Notes: generated by a model from the sequence alone, not told the origin. Counted from the stretch's first letter, positions 19,116 through 30,507 are shown. The stretch: DNA of 64,000 nt from Pseudomonas migulae (GCF_024169315.1 NZ_JALJWR010000001.1:6436501-6500500); one strand, 5' to 3'. Made by a program: numbers and translations.

Positions 19116-20390
19116 CTAAGCACTGGCATCGGCTTCATGCTCGTCGGCGAAGGCCATGAGCACTTCCAGATCGAGTACATCCAGCTTGATCCGGGAAATA
19201 AACGCAGAGAAAGCCAGGTTGGCGGCGAGCAGGCGCAGGTCGGAGGCCCAGGCCGGGACATGTGTCGGTCCCTGGAGCCAGCCGGACTCGAAGAGCGGGG
19301 CCAGGCGAACGGTATCGCCCAGGCTGAGGCGCCCGGCGAACAGATGGCCCACCAGTTCCGGCCGATTGTCGCGGATCGCGATGCGCAGCAGGGTATGCAC
19401 GCCGAGCAAACCGGTCAGGTAGGCGGCATCCTTGGTGAACGCCGAACCGCCACGCAGGTCCGCACCACGAAAAATTCGCTGGGTCGAGCGGAAGGATTCC
19501 TCTTGCGACTGACCGGCCGCGAGAAAACCTTCGAACACCTGAATGAAATCGGCGCCATCCAGCGCCTGTTGGACCGCGAGCACGCGCAAGGCGAGGCGGC
19601 GCAGGCGGTTGATGTCCATGCTGCCGGTGAACAGTTCGGCCAGGGTGGCGATGCCTTCCTGAGTCTGAGTCGTGCGGGGCGCGCCCAGGCCCAGACTTTT
19701 CAGATTGGGCTGGAGTGCGCCGTTTTGCGCGGTGGCGACATGCACGAAGGCTTCGTGCTGCAACAGCTGGTTTTTATCGAGTTCCGAGAACAGCGCGCTG
19801 GCACGCAGGCGAATGCGACTGGCCCCGGCGATAGCCTTGGCGGCCAGGGTCGGATCGAGCACCACCGTGATCCGGCCGTCGCCGAAGAAACGGTCGAGTT
19901 CCGGCTGCATCCAGGCAGCGAAGGCCTCGGCCGGGATCTCCGCCGGGCTCGGTGGAATGCGGGCGCCGCCCAGAAGCGCATCGGTGGTCGCGAGGAAAAA
20001 TCGGGCCGCGTCCAGCATGCTCAGATTCTGGCTGGGGTAAAAGAAGTCCGGGCGCCGGTAAAGCGCTGACGAATACCGAGTGAAGTCCGCTGTGCCAATG
20101 GCGCCCAGCATGCGCCCGGCCGTGGCATAGCTGCGGGCGGTCATGGCGAGATGGTTCCCGGCCGGATGGCCCTCATCGCAGCGGTCGGAATAGGCTTCCA
20201 GGGCGGCAATGTCGGCGCTGTGGTCGCGCGGGCGCAGTTCGACCCGGGGCAGTTCGGCATGCCCGGCGCGCCAACGGGTGAGAAATGCTTCCTCGACCCC
20301 ATCCGGCCAGGCCAGGGCATCCAGTACGCGGATCTTGCGGGTCAGGCCGGGTAGGGCGGCATCGAGTTCGGACAAAGGTGCGCTGATCAC
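19116..20390 (-). CDS. DUF1704 / QEGLA-motif family putative metallopeptidase
   Basis: A protein of 424 residues if started at GTG 20390, which has AAGGAG six bases upstream; the upstream ATG at 20411 lacks one. It contains QHEAFVHVAT (HExxxH, about residues 212-217) and TQEGIATLAEL (about 244-254). These are the zinc-ligand motif and the QEGLA motif of the family once called 'flavohemoglobin expression-modulating QEGLA motif protein', related to eukaryotic MATCAP tyrosine-cleaving peptidases. The third ligand would be the Glu of QEG. It should be a cytosolic zinc protease or relative with unknown substrate. It is transcribed away from ppk2; the 184-base gap holds both promoters. Confidence 0.82.
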   Translation of the reverse strand: MISAPLSELDAALPGLTRKIRVLDALAWPDGVEEAFLTRWRAGHAELPRVELRPRDHSADIAALEAYSDRCDEGHPAGNHLAMTARSYATAGRMLGAIGTADFTRYSSALYRRPDFFYPSQNLSMLDAARFFLATTDALLGGARIPPSPAEIPAEAFAAWMQPELDRFFGDGRITVVLDPTLAAKAIAGASRIRLRASALFSELDKNQLLQHEAFVHVATAQNGALQPNLKSLGLGAPRTTQTQEGIATLAELFTGSMDINRLRRLALRVLAVQQALDGADFIQVFEGFLAAGQSQEESFRSTQRIFRGADLRGGSAFTKDAAYLTGLLGVHTLLRIAIRDNRPELVGHLFAGRLSLGDTVRLAPLFESGWLQGPTHVPAWASDLRLLAANLAFSAFISRIKLDVLDLEVLMAFADEHEADASA

Positions 20391-20574
20391 AGCACTCTCC
20401 TTGGACGGCAAGGTTCAACCCAAAAGCTTAGTCGTCGCCAATGCATTGCGCTGTAAGCGGTCTAGTCTGAACTAAGCTTTTCTCTGCGAACCCTGATCGA
20501 GCGCACACGTCACCGCACGCGACGCGCCGGCTCTTGCCGTCCGGGTGTCTACCCATCAGCGACAGGTATTGGTC

Positions 20575-21396
20575 ATGGCAAAGGACAAGAAGAAAGACCT
20601 TAAGAGTCAACCTGCTGAACGCCCGAAACTCAAAAACAAGGAATACCTGGATCAACTGCGCGACCTGCATGTCGAGCTGGTCAAGTTGCAGGAGTGGGTA
20701 AAAGCCAAGGGCATCAAGGTTTGTATCGTCTTCGAAGGGCGCGATGGCGCCGGCAAGGGCGGGACGATCAAGGCGCTCACCGAACGCGTCAGCCCCCGTG
20801 TCTTTCGGGTGGTGGCGCTGACGGCGCCGAGTGAACGAGAAAAAAGTCAGATGTACCTGCAACGTTATCTGCCCTACATGCCGGCGGCCGGCGAAGTGGT
20901 GATCTTCGATCGCAGTTGGTACAACCGGGCGGGCGTCGAGCGGGTGATGGGCTTCTGCACCAAAGAGCAGGTTGCCGCGTTCCTGAAGACGACGCCGCTC
21001 GTGGAGCGTGCAATCGTCGACTCGGGCGTGATCCTGCTCAAATACTGGCTGGAAGTCAGCGAAGAGGAGCAGACCCGCCGGCTAGAAGCACGCATCAAGG
21101 ACGGACGCAAAATCTGGAAGCTGACCTCGATGGACCTCAAGTCCTACAGCCGCTGGTATGACTATTCACGCGCCCGTGATGACATGTTCAAGGCCACTGA
21201 CACTGAACATGCTCCATGGCTGGTCGCCAACTCGAACGACAAGCGAAAAGCCCGCCTGAACATCATCACCGATTTACTCGGCCGTATCCCGTACAAGGAA
21301 GTGCCCCGCGAGGAGGTGGTATTGCCCAAACGACAAAAACCAGGCGGCTATCGCGATCCGGATTATCCGCACCGGCGGGTTCCCGAAAAATTCTGA
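20575..21396 (+). CDS. ppk2: Polyphosphate kinase 2
   Basis: A 273-residue protein from ATG 20575 (MAKDKKKDLK); an in-frame GTG 30 bases upstream is less likely. Walker A appears as FEGRDGAGKGGTI (about 53-65), Walker B as VVIFDRSWYNRAG (about 105-117), and the lid region as RRLEARIKDGRKIWKLT, all typical of one-domain PPK2 enzymes. These use polyphosphate to phosphorylate nucleoside mono- or diphosphates, with NDP preferred in one-domain class I enzymes. Upstream is the divergent DUF1704 gene. Downstream, after 49 bases, comes a SulP anion transporter on the same strand, which may share the transcript. Confidence 0.92.
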   Translation: MAKDKKKDLKSQPAERPKLKNKEYLDQLRDLHVELVKLQEWVKAKGIKVCIVFEGRDGAGKGGTIKALTERVSPRVFRVVALTAPSEREKSQMYLQRYLPYMPAAGEVVIFDRSWYNRAGVERVMGFCTKEQVAAFLKTTPLVERAIVDSGVILLKYWLEVSEEEQTRRLEARIKDGRKIWKLTSMDLKSYSRWYDYSRARDDMFKATDTEHAPWLVANSNDKRKARLNIITDLLGRIPYKEVPREEVVLPKRQKPGGYRDPDYPHRRVPEKF

Positions 21397-21445
21397 CGGG
21401 CGCGTCTGAGCGAAACTGCGCTGTACACCTCGAGGCCACAGCTCC

Positions 21446-23230
<1,785 letters not shown>

Positions 23231-23476
23231 GCGGCATCGCCGATACTCGCTGTTCAGTCGGCCGGCGAACAAGACGTTCTCCAAGGTCTGACGCTTGAAT
23301 GGGGCAGGGTCGGATCCCGTCTATTTTTACGCTTTCTTTACGGTAGGCGGTTTTGTCCGCAACGATACTGGCCGCGATTTTTTAGATCGTCATGCGCCTG
23401 CATTTCCAATGACGCTGGCAATGTATTGCGCAAGGACGGCATGTACTTCTTCCCCGCAATTTGAGAGAAGCGCCCC
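23231..23476. other. Gap before kup, no gene seen
   Basis: 246 bases with no supported gene. TTTTTACGCTTTCTTTACGG and the GAGAAG before the TTG start of kup are the only notable signals. No riboswitch was recognised. Confidence 0.3.
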
Positions 23477-25378
23477 TTGAGTGAAACAGTGACCAGTACA
23501 CATGCAGATTCCCAATCCAGAACGTCAGGAGTGGGCTTGCTCGTCGCTGCTGTCGGCGTGGTGTATGGGGACATTGGCACCAGCCCCCTCTATACGCTGA
23601 AAGAAGTCTTTTCCGGCCACTACGGCGTTCAGGTCAATCACGATGGAGTGCTGGGCATTCTGTCGTTGATCTTTTGGTCACTGATCTGGGTCGTCTCGAT
23701 CAAGTACGTGCTGTTCATCCTGCGTGCCAACAACCAGGGTGAAGGCGGCATCATGGCGTTGACGGCTTTAGCTCGCCGCGCAGCAGCACCCTATCCGCAC
23801 ATGAGCAGGGTACTGGTACTGCTCGGCCTGTTCGGTGCCGCACTTTTTTACGGCGACAGCATGATCACCCCGGCTATTTCGGTGCTCTCTGCTGTTGAAG
23901 GGCTACAGCTGGCCTTTGACGGAATCGAGCACTGGGTTGTGCCCCTGTCAGTGATCGTGCTGGTGGCGCTGTTCCTGATACAAAAACATGGCACGGCTCG
24001 CATCGGCATCCTGTTTGGCCCGGTGATGGTGCTGTGGTTTGTGGTGCTGGGTGCGCTGGGAATCCATGGGATTTTGCAGCGTCCCGAAGTGCTGCAAGCG
24101 CTCAATCCATACTGGGGAGCGCATTTTTTTATCGCTCATCCAGGAATAGGTGTCGCGATTCTGGGTGCTGTCGTATTGGCTTTGACCGGTGCCGAAGCAC
24201 TGTATGCCGATATGGGGCACTTTGGGCGCAAGCCGATCTCTCGTGCCTGGTTTCTTCTCGTGCTGCCCGGTCTGGTGCTCAATTACTTTGGTCAAGGTGC
24301 CTTGATCCTGGGAAACCCCGAGACCGTGCGCAACCCGTTCTATCTGCTCGCGCCCGAATGGGCACTGTTACCGATGGTCGCGCTCTCCACGCTGGCCACC
24401 ATCATCGCTTCTCAAGCCGTGATCTCTGGGGCTTTCTCCCTGACTCGCCAGGCCATCCAGCTGGGTTACGTCCCTCGCATGTTTATTCAGCACACCTCTA
24501 GCCAGGAGCAGGGGCAGATCTACATCGGCACGGTTAACTGGGCATTGATGGTCGGGGTTGTGCTGCTGGTCATCGGTTTCGAGTCGTCCAGTGCATTGGC
24601 CGCAGCCTATGGCGTCGCAGTGACGGGAACCATGTTGATCACAACAATCCTGTCCTCGGCGGTCGTCCTGCTGCTATGGAAAACTCCACGTTGGTTAGCC
24701 ATTCCCATGTTGCTCGGATTTTTGCTGGTCGACAGCCTGTACTTCGCGGCCAATGCGCCGAAGATTTTTCAGGGCGGTGCGTTCCCGGTGATTGCCGGCA
24801 TCGGCCTGTTCATTTTGATGACGACCTGGAAGCGGGGCAGGAAGATTATTGTTGAGCGGCTGGATGAAACCGCGCTTCCTCTACCGCTATTCATCGCCAG
24901 CATCCGTACTCAACCCCCCCATCGCGTACAAGGCACGGCGGTGTTTCTTACGGCCAGGGCCGATGCTGTTCCCCATGCGCTGCTGCACAATCTGCTGCAT
25001 AACCAGGTTTTGCATGAGCAAGTGGTATTGCTCACCGTGGTATCTGAAGACAGCCCTCGCGTGAGTGCTGAACGGCGGTTCGAGGTTGAAGCCTATGGTG
25101 AAGGCTTCTTCCGGGTCAGTCTGCATTTTGGATTTATCGAAGAGCCCGATGTCCCCTTGGCCTTGAGCCACTGTCACTTGCCAGAGCTGGATTTCAGTCC
25201 GATGCGCACGACCTATTTCCTCAGCCGAGAGACGGTGATCCCGACCAAACGCATAGGGATGGCCCGTTGGCGAGAAAGCTTGTTCGCGTTCTTGCTCAAG
25301 AACGCCAATAGCAACTTGAAATACTTCAATTTGCCGCTGAATCGGGTGATTGAGCTGGGCACGCAGGTCGAGATGTAG
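23477..25378 (+). CDS. kup: Kup potassium uptake protein
   Basis: A 633-residue K+/H+ symporter. It begins at a TTG with GAGAAG eight bases upstream and reads directly into the family signature [20 protein letters not shown] (about residues 15-34). Twelve membrane helices extend to about residue 450, with [15 protein letters not shown] and [13 protein letters not shown] as further Kup signatures, then a C-terminal cytosolic domain. It imports potassium at low affinity with protons. Length and order are normal. It is a single gene with 246 bases upstream and no clear terminator. Confidence 0.95.
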   Translation: MSETVTSTHADSQSRTSGVGLLVAAVGVVYGDIGTSPLYTLKEVFSGHYGVQVNHDGVLGILSLIFWSLIWVVSIKYVLFILRANNQGEGGIMALTALARRAAAPYPHMSRVLVLLGLFGAALFYGDSMITPAISVLSAVEGLQLAFDGIEHWVVPLSVIVLVALFLIQKHGTARIGILFGPVMVLWFVVLGALGIHGILQRPEVLQALNPYWGAHFFIAHPGIGVAILGAVVLALTGAEALYADMGHFGRKPISRAWFLLVLPGLVLNYFGQGALILGNPETVRNPFYLLAPEWALLPMVALSTLATIIASQAVISGAFSLTRQAIQLGYVPRMFIQHTSSQEQGQIYIGTVNWALMVGVVLLVIGFESSSALAAAYGVAVTGTMLITTILSSAVVLLLWKTPRWLAIPMLLGFLLVDSLYFAANAPKIFQGGAFPVIAGIGLFILMTTWKRGRKIIVERLDETALPLPLFIASIRTQPPHRVQGTAVFLTARADAVPHALLHNLLHNQVLHEQVVLLTVVSEDSPRVSAERRFEVEAYGEGFFRVSLHFGFIEEPDVPLALSHCHLPELDFSPMRTTYFLSRETVIPTKRIGMARWRESLFAFLLKNANSNLKYFNLPLNRVIELGTQVEM

Positions 25379-25521
25379 CGGTAACCGGCTGCTTGCTAGA
25401 TAGCCCTGGTTCAGGCGGGTCGGCTGTGTCCAGACATTCCGAAGTTCGAGGATCTGGAACCAACATCGTCAGTAACGTCTAAAGTTCAGAGAGCTATCCC
25501 GCCACTCTGAAGGAACGACTC

Positions 25522-25986
25522 ATGCACAGATCTCGGACATTGATTGCCGCTGTTACATGCCTTGCGCTGGTCAGCGGCACAGCGACCGCGTTGGCCGACC
25601 CCGGTAATGGAAAGGGCCAGGGAAACGGCAAAGGCAACCCGCAGAACAGCCAGGTCCATGGCAAACAGGGAGGCCAGGGAGGCAAAAACTCCGGCGGCGG
25701 CGATTGGAATCATGGCCCAAGCATCGATCGGGGAAGCATTCTCGGGATCCTTGGCGGTTACAGGGACTACTGGAGCCCCGGCCCGGCCTTGCCACCCGGC
25801 ATTCAGAAGAACCTCGCCCGAGGCAAACCGCTTCCACCCGGCATTGCGAAAAAACTCGACGGTCGGTTGATCGGCCGGCTGCCGCATTACGATGGATACG
25901 AATGGCAGCAAGCGGGTACCGATTTGATACTGGTCGCGTTGGCAACCGGGCTCATTTACGAAGTGCTCAACGGTGCGTTTGATTAA
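25522..25986 (+). CDS. CigR-like exported small protein
   Basis: A 154-residue protein with a clear signal peptide (TLIAAVTCLALVSGTATALA), a Gly/Asn/Gln/Lys-rich low-complexity stretch (about 28-66), the repeated motif LPPGIQKNLARGKPLPPGIA, then GRLPHYDGYEWQQAG and a hydrophobic tail (DLILVALATGLIYEVL). This arrangement fits the RcnB/CigR-like periplasmic family. AAGGAA precedes the ATG. The next gene encodes another Gly-rich exported protein on the same strand. Role unknown; in Salmonella CigR is an antivirulence inner-membrane protein, but transfer of that role is not justified. Confidence 0.7.
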   Translation: MHRSRTLIAAVTCLALVSGTATALADPGNGKGQGNGKGNPQNSQVHGKQGGQGGKNSGGGDWNHGPSIDRGSILGILGGYRDYWSPGPALPPGIQKNLARGKPLPPGIAKKLDGRLIGRLPHYDGYEWQQAGTDLILVALATGLIYEVLNGAFD

Positions 25987-26113
25987 TGCCTGAATGGCGA
26001 CAGCGGTGATTTTTCTGGCGGTGAGCTGATTGCATTCCGTCCGTCGCAGGACTTGAACTGACGGGGGGCAAACGCGTCTTAACGTACGCGATATCAACCC
26101 TATGGAAGCAATC

Positions 26114-26611
26114 ATGCTTTTTAAGAACAAGACTCTCGTTGCTGTCATGTCATGCGCCATGATGCTTGCAGCCGCCCCATTACTCCCTGCGGGTCTCTCT
26201 GTCATGAACGCCGCCTATGCGAAGGACGGCGGTGGCGGTGGTAACGGAGGCGGTGGCGGCGGTGGTAACGGAGGCGGAAACGGTGGCGGCAATGGCGGTG
26301 GCCATGGCGGCGGTACAGGTGGCGGTCACAGCGGCTCCGATCACGGCAGCGCCAACAGTAACGGGCGCGGCAATGGGCTGAGCAGCGATCATGCCGGGAA
26401 GTCTGTTCGCGACCACGGCGAAAGCGGAAACCACTACGGCAATGACCGCAATGGTGAACGCGGTCACGGCACAACGACTTCCGGCATCGCCCATTCCAAA
26501 GATACGCGCGGCGTGACCAAGGCCTCTGCCATTTCGACCTCGACTCCTGGGGATCACAACGCGAAAGGGTTGAGTAAAGCCGGAACGTCGGTTTCAAAGA
26601 AATCGAACTGA
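26114..26611 (+). CDS. Glycine-rich exported protein
   Basis: The best start is ATG 26114, five bases after GGAAG; an ATG at 26102 is also in frame. A signal peptide is followed by KDGGGGGNGGGG-type runs over about 45 residues, then a Ser/Asn/His/Gly-rich tail ending in KKSN. No domain is recognisable. The low-complexity run makes it compositionally akin to the preceding CigR-like product, though the two are not homologous over their length. It is followed by a strong terminator. Function unknown; possibly a periplasmic or surface filler protein. Confidence 0.6.
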   Translation: MLFKNKTLVAVMSCAMMLAAAPLLPAGLSVMNAAYAKDGGGGGNGGGGGGGNGGGNGGGNGGGHGGGTGGGHSGSDHGSANSNGRGNGLSSDHAGKSVRDHGESGNHYGNDRNGERGHGTTTSGIAHSKDTRGVTKASAISTSTPGDHNAKGLSKAGTSVSKKSN

Positions 26612-26642
26612 TCAGCTTCACTCGCAGCATGCAACCCTGAAC

Positions 26643-26673
26643 AAAACGGGCGCCCGACAAGGCGCCCGTTTTC
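26643..26673 (+). terminator. Rho-independent terminator
   Basis: AAAACGGGCGCC and GGCGCCCGTTTT form a long stem over a CGACAA-type loop with a T tract. Nearly the same terminator recurs at 29695, 49094 and 49779. Confidence 0.92.
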
Positions 26674-26768
26674 TGTGGCGAGGGAGCTTGCTCCCGCTGG
26701 ATTGAACAGCAATCCCTCTTTTGGGGCCGCTTCGCAGCCCAACGGGGATAAATCCCCTCGCCACAGGT
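26674..26768. repeat. REP-type inverted repeat
   Basis: TGTGGCGAGGGAGCTTGCTCCC at the left is matched in inverse by GGGGATAAATCCCCTCGCCACA at the right, with a GGGGCCGCTTCGCAGCCC hairpin between. A composite REP of the kind repeated at 28313 and, in part, 53543. Confidence 0.8.
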
Positions 26769-26845
26769 TATTTGTTGCTTGGGCTATCTCTGGATCGACC
26801 TTGCAGGGCCAGTGACTCCAATCGAAGTAGCCTCCTGATGAAGGC

Positions 26846-27280
26846 CTATTCATCCACGCTAATCCCCGATCCTCCCAGCTCCTCAGGCACATCCTTCAAC
26901 TTGGGCAATCCATCCTTGATGCGCAGCACGGTCTCCTGATAGTGCACATGAACCCCTGGCGAGTACGCAAGATCCGGGATCACCGCGGCATACACATCGA
27001 TGAGCCCCATCCCCGGATGCTCAGTGAAAATGTGCCCGCCACAGGTCTTGCACCACTTGCGGTCACTGCGCGGTGTCTTGTTGTAGGTGCCGATGTTGTC
27101 AGCGCCCCGGGTCACTTGCACCGCCTCGGGTTCCCACAGCGTGAAAGCATTCACCGGCCCTGCGGACCAATGCCGACACGACTCGCAATGGCAATAACCC
27201 ATCCCGACCGGCTCGCCGCTGACGATGAATTCGACCGCACCGCAAAAACAACTGCCCTTGTAAGACCGTTCAATGCTCAT
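26846..27280 (-). CDS. GFA (CENP-V/GFA) domain protein
   Basis: A 144-residue protein with zinc-binding motifs GSCFCGAVEF (Cys11, Cys13), GYCHCESCRHW (Cys30, Cys32, Cys35) and WCKTCGGHIFTEHPG. This is the GFA fold of glutathione-dependent formaldehyde-activating enzyme homologues. Most family members have no proven reaction, so a role in formaldehyde metabolism is only a possibility. A good ribosome site (GAGGAG) lies seven bases before the ATG. It follows the nitrilase gene by 29 bases on the same strand and is probably co-transcribed with it. Confidence 0.85.
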   Translation of the reverse strand: MSIERSYKGSCFCGAVEFIVSGEPVGMGYCHCESCRHWSAGPVNAFTLWEPEAVQVTRGADNIGTYNKTPRSDRKWCKTCGGHIFTEHPGMGLIDVYAAVIPDLAYSPGVHVHYQETVLRIKDGLPKLKDVPEELGGSGISVDE

Positions 27281-27309
27281 GGCATGACTCCTCGATCAAT
27301 GGGTTGCCT

Positions 27310-28251
27310 TCACTCGTCGATGTAGCGCACCGCTGTCGCCGGCGTGCGCCGCACCTGCAATTCGAAAATGTCAGGGCGCGCGTAATGCCCGGTGACGTCG
27401 AGCGCTCGCCGCGCCGGCGCCACCAGTGCGACGTCGATGTCCGCGTACAAAATACCGGCCTCGCGGTGCAGTGGCCCGGCGACGATCCGGCCTTGCGGAT
27501 TGACCACCACCGAGTCGCCGTCGTTGATCCATTCGTCCGGATCGGCAAACAGTTGCGCACGCGCCGGGAAGTCCTCGGGGATGTCACTGCCGCGCAACGC
27601 GGTGCCGCTGCCGAGCACCCAACAGCGGCCTTCGAGCGCAATGTGACGCATCGTGCTGATCCAGCCCTCGCCCGTGTCGTACGTGGGCGCGACGTAGATT
27701 TCCACCCCTTGGGCATACAGTGAATAGCGTGCCAGCGGCATGTAGTTTTCCCAGCAGATCAGCGCACCAATGCGACCGACCGGTGTATCCACCGTGCGCA
27801 AGCCGGAGGCGTCACCGAAGCCATGCACCATGCGCTCGGGATTGGTGGGCATCAGCTTGCGATGTCGGTTGAGCACTGCGCCGTCCGTGCCGATAACGAC
27901 TACGCTGTTATAGAGCGTGCCGCCGCCGTTGCGCCGCTCGCATTCATTGATGCCGCAGACGATCGTCACGGCGTGAACCCTGGCGGCGTCGCACAAATCG
28001 CTCAGGTCACCGTTCGCGATATCGACGGCATTGGCCAGCAGCCGCGTATGCAACTGGCCCACGACAGCCCCGTCCTTTCCCGCCGCCAGCCGCCAGATCC
28101 ACGACGGGTAACCGGGAATGAACGATTCGGGCAAAACGATCAGCGAGGCTCCCGCCGCCGCAGCCTCGGCGACCGATTGCACGGCCCGGGCGATCGTCGC
28201 GCTGCGATCGAGCAGCACGGGCGGGCGCTGAATGATGGCTACCTTGGTCAT
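27310..28251 (-). CDS. Nitrilase (carbon-nitrogen hydrolase family)
   Basis: A 313-residue enzyme. The catalytic triad is visible: Glu42 in LIVLPESFIPGYP, Lys132 in NRHRKLMPTNPER and Cys166 in GALICWENYMP. The CWENYMP context is typical of true nitrilases, which hydrolyse organic nitriles to the acid and ammonia, rather than amidases. AAGGAG lies six bases before the ATG. It leads a minus-strand pair with the GFA gene and is divergent from an HxlR regulator gene that is close enough to control it. Substrate unknown. Confidence 0.88.
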   Translation of the reverse strand: MTKVAIIQRPPVLLDRSATIARAVQSVAEAAAAGASLIVLPESFIPGYPSWIWRLAAGKDGAVVGQLHTRLLANAVDIANGDLSDLCDAARVHAVTIVCGINECERRNGGGTLYNSVVVIGTDGAVLNRHRKLMPTNPERMVHGFGDASGLRTVDTPVGRIGALICWENYMPLARYSLYAQGVEIYVAPTYDTGEGWISTMRHIALEGRCWVLGSGTALRGSDIPEDFPARAQLFADPDEWINDGDSVVVNPQGRIVAGPLHREAGILYADIDVALVAPARRALDVTGHYARPDIFELQVRRTPATAVRYIDE

Positions 28252-28312
28252 GGCGTACTCCTTGGATGGATAACGCTGTTCACTGAAGAAAATCTTCAGG
28301 CGGGAAAGAAGC

Positions 28313-28450
28313 CTGTGGCGAGGGGATTTATCCCCGTTGGGTCGCGAAGCGGCCCCCAGCGTCCGGCCAGACAGCCTGAATTGTCCGGATTAGCGACTGC
28401 TTCGCAGCCGAACGGGGCGGTGCGAGGTTTCGCTAAATCCCCTCGCCACA
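28313..28450. repeat. Composite REP inverted repeat
   Basis: TGTGGCGAGGGGATTTATCC at the left and its near-inverse ending in CCCCTCGCCACA at the right enclose two smaller GCTTCGCAGCC/GCGAAGCGGC hairpins. It fills most of the gap between the nitrilase promoter and the HxlR gene. Confidence 0.8.
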
Positions 28451-28580
28451 AATGTAGGTACCCGCGCTTAAGTGAACAGCATTACCTTAGGTGGATGGCT
28501 TTTCGAGGTTTCAGCGTGCGCGTGGCGAAGTGGCGGGGCTAGTTCACAATCTGAAGCGTTTCAGTCGCGGAGCCCAGGCA

Positions 28581-29270
28581 ATGGACGAAAGCTACGGTCA
28601 GTTCTGCACGGTCGCACGCGGTGCCGAGGCACTGTGCGAACGCTGGACACCCTTGGTCGTGCGCGAGCTGTTGTGCGGCAGCAAGCGCTTCAACGAACTG
28701 CACCGCGGCGTCCCCCGAATGTCCACCAACCTGCTGGCCCAACGGCTGCGCCATCTGGAAGAAATCGGCGTCGTGCACCGCACGGCCACCGGCAAAGTCT
28801 GGGAGTACAGCCTGACCGAGGCGGGCGAGGAATTGCGCCCCATCATCATGGCGCTGGGTCATTGGGGCGCGCGCTGGATCGGCAGTCGCCTGCGCGATGA
28901 CCAACTCGACGCCGGCCTGCTGATGTGGGACGTGCGCCGCTTCGTGCGCATCGAAACGTTCCCGCCCCGGCCGGTGGTCATCCACTTCAAATTCCGCGAC
29001 GCCCGACCCGGCGAGCAAGCGTGGTGGCTCGTAGTCGAGGAGGGCGTGGCCGACCTGTGCCGCGACGACCCCGGCCGCGAACTGACCCTCGTCGTCGACT
29101 CCAGCGTGCGCGCATTGACCGAAGTGTGGGCGGGCGACCGCACACCGCGTGAGGTGCTTCAGTCGCGAGAACTGCGGGTGGATGGCGCGGTGAAGGATGC
29201 GGAAAGCCTGTGGCGCTGGCTTGGCACGAGTGCATTTGCGGGGACGCGGAGCGCGGCAGTAAATCGGTGA
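28581..29270 (+). CDS. HxlR-family winged-helix transcriptional regulator
   Basis: A 229-residue protein from ATG 28581; the frame is open further upstream, but the HxlR domain starts at residue 5. Residues about 10-105 form the winged helix (RWTPLVVRELLCGSKRFNEL, MSTNLLAQRLRHLEEIGVVH, YSLTEAGEEL), followed by a longer C-terminal part (about 110-229) resembling an SCP-2-like ligand pocket, as in several two-domain HxlR proteins. It probably senses a small molecule or redox state and represses a nearby gene; the divergent nitrilase-GFA pair is the natural candidate. Confidence 0.85.
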   Translation: MDESYGQFCTVARGAEALCERWTPLVVRELLCGSKRFNELHRGVPRMSTNLLAQRLRHLEEIGVVHRTATGKVWEYSLTEAGEELRPIIMALGHWGARWIGSRLRDDQLDAGLLMWDVRRFVRIETFPPRPVVIHFKFRDARPGEQAWWLVVEEGVADLCRDDPGRELTLVVDSSVRALTEVWAGDRTPREVLQSRELRVDGAVKDAESLWRWLGTSAFAGTRSAAVNR

Positions 29271-29314
29271 TCTCGCCCAAACCCGAGCCACGTTAACTGT
29301 TTGGAGTGAATCCG

Positions 29315-29641
29315 ATGTTGAACGTGCTTTTCATCTGCAGCCAGAACCGACTGCGAAGCCCCACGGCCGAACAACATTTTGCTGACTGGCCGGGGGTGGA
29401 AACTGCGTCGGCGGGGATCAGCAATGATGCAGAGGTTCCAGTCAGCCTGGAGCTGCTGCAGTGGGCTGATCTGGTATGTGTCATGGAGCCGATTCACCGC
29501 AATAGGCTGATGGCTCGATTTGGTGCGGAGCTGGTGGACAAACGTGTTGTTTGTTTGGACATACCGGATGTTTATCAGTACATGGAGCCGGCGCTGATCA
29601 AGGTGTTGGAGGCGAGGGTTTCGCGGTATTTGCCTTCTTGA
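29315..29641 (+). CDS. Small low-molecular-weight protein tyrosine phosphatase-like protein
   Basis: A 108-residue protein from ATG 29315, eight bases after GGAG. The N-terminus NVLFICSQNRLRSPTAEQ contains the phosphatase loop C-x5-R (Cys-Ser-Gln-Asn-Arg-Leu-Arg-Ser). A catalytic Asp is plausible in CLDIPDVYQYMEP. It is shorter than classic LMW-PTPs (about 150 residues) but matches a compact bacterial subgroup. It should remove phosphate from phosphotyrosine or a related small substrate. It stands alone, right before a terminator and the left edge of an accessory island. Confidence 0.75.
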   Translation: MLNVLFICSQNRLRSPTAEQHFADWPGVETASAGISNDAEVPVSLELLQWADLVCVMEPIHRNRLMARFGAELVDKRVVCLDIPDVYQYMEPALIKVLEARVSRYLPS

Positions 29642-29694
29642 AGTGAGGGTTAACCGTCCGTTTGGTGTTGGTGCACCACTTTCATCATGGACAC

Positions 29695-29729
29695 AAAAAA
29701 CGGGCGTCTTCATGACGCCCGTTTTTATT
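29695..29729. terminator. Bidirectional rho-independent terminator
   Basis: AAAAAACGGGCGTC and GACGCCCGTTTTT form a stem with T tracts on both strands. It ends the phosphatase gene and also sits at the 3' end of the broken short gene on the other strand. Confidence 0.9.
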
Positions 29730-29899
29730 TACTCCTTCGCTATCGCTCGCAAGCGTCGGCCGATCACGACCATCAAGTCACAGTCGTCGCGCAACGGAAT
29801 GGCTAACAGCTGAGAAAAGCCCTTCAACACCACTGTGTCGCAAGCACGCTCGGCGCGAAAGGCGATGTTTTCCAGAACCTGCGTGACTGTGTGGATGCG
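29729..29899 (-). pseudogene. Truncated copy of the short island-border gene
   Basis: The minus strand reads RIHTVTQVLENIAFRAERAC...SQLLAIPLRDDCDLMVVIG...RRLRAIAKE and stop. This aligns end to end with the last 56 residues of the intact 90-residue gene at 49127-49399. The first 34 codons and the start region are absent; sequence beyond 29900 is unrelated and leads into the AT-rich island. It is therefore a 5'-truncated copy whose break marks the island's left edge. Confidence 0.8.
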
Positions 29900-30008
29900 C
29901 TAGCCGGCCATGTTGGGTGTTGAATGCACTAACGAACTTTATGTGGTAGCCGTTTGATCGATGAGTCAGGCATCATCTGCAATCCCACGTTTGATAAGGA
30001 ATCAATTT

Positions 30009-30422
30009 GTGCACAAAATGGCTATTGGAAAACGCAATGAGTTTCGCATTTGGGCTTGGCTAATTGACGAAGGATTCGATGTATATCCATCTCTTGTTGA
30101 CGATAAAGGCATCGATGGCCTTGTAGGATGTAATGGAAGATATTTCGAAGTGCAAATTAAAAGTGGAATGAATTGGGCCAATCAGCGGGGAGTTGGTACT
30201 GCTTCGTTGTCCGTTAATCCTGATAGGATTTTTCTGATTTTCAATTATGCCATTGAGGAGGTTAGGTTTTTTACCGCTCGGCAGATATTGGAAGAGGTTG
30301 AGTGGAGTGAGTCAATCGGATGGAAAATTCCTCAGATAAAACTAAATAAAGTTCTCTTGGAAAAATATGAAATGCATAACTGGGATGGGTTTGTTAATTA
30401 TTTGCGGGGCAAACTTTCTTAA
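30009..30422 (+). CDS. PD-(D/E)XK nuclease-like (DUF4365-like) protein
   Basis: A 137-residue protein from GTG 30009, with AAGGA eight bases upstream; ATG 29961 in the same frame has no ribosome site. The core MAIGKRNEFRIWAWLIDEGF, then DKGIDGLV and RYFEVQIKSG, matches small restriction-endonuclease-like folds: Asp36, Glu47-x-Gln49-x-Lys51 give the D...(E/Q)xK active site. Such proteins cleave or bind nucleic acid and are common in defence or mobile loci. It is the first of three same-strand AT-rich genes with short gaps (85 and 65 bases), so they probably act together. Whether it is a nuclease or an inactive relative is not known. Confidence 0.6.
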   Translation: MHKMAIGKRNEFRIWAWLIDEGFDVYPSLVDDKGIDGLVGCNGRYFEVQIKSGMNWANQRGVGTASLSVNPDRIFLIFNYAIEEVRFFTARQILEEVEWSESIGWKIPQIKLNKVLLEKYEMHNWDGFVNYLRGKLS

Positions 30423-30507
30423 GTAGATATGTTTGTGTTTGTTGTGGTTGGTTAAATTTTTTGGTGTCGTGTAGTAATTTGCAGTTTTATTTTTTCAAGG
30501 TGGGTAA

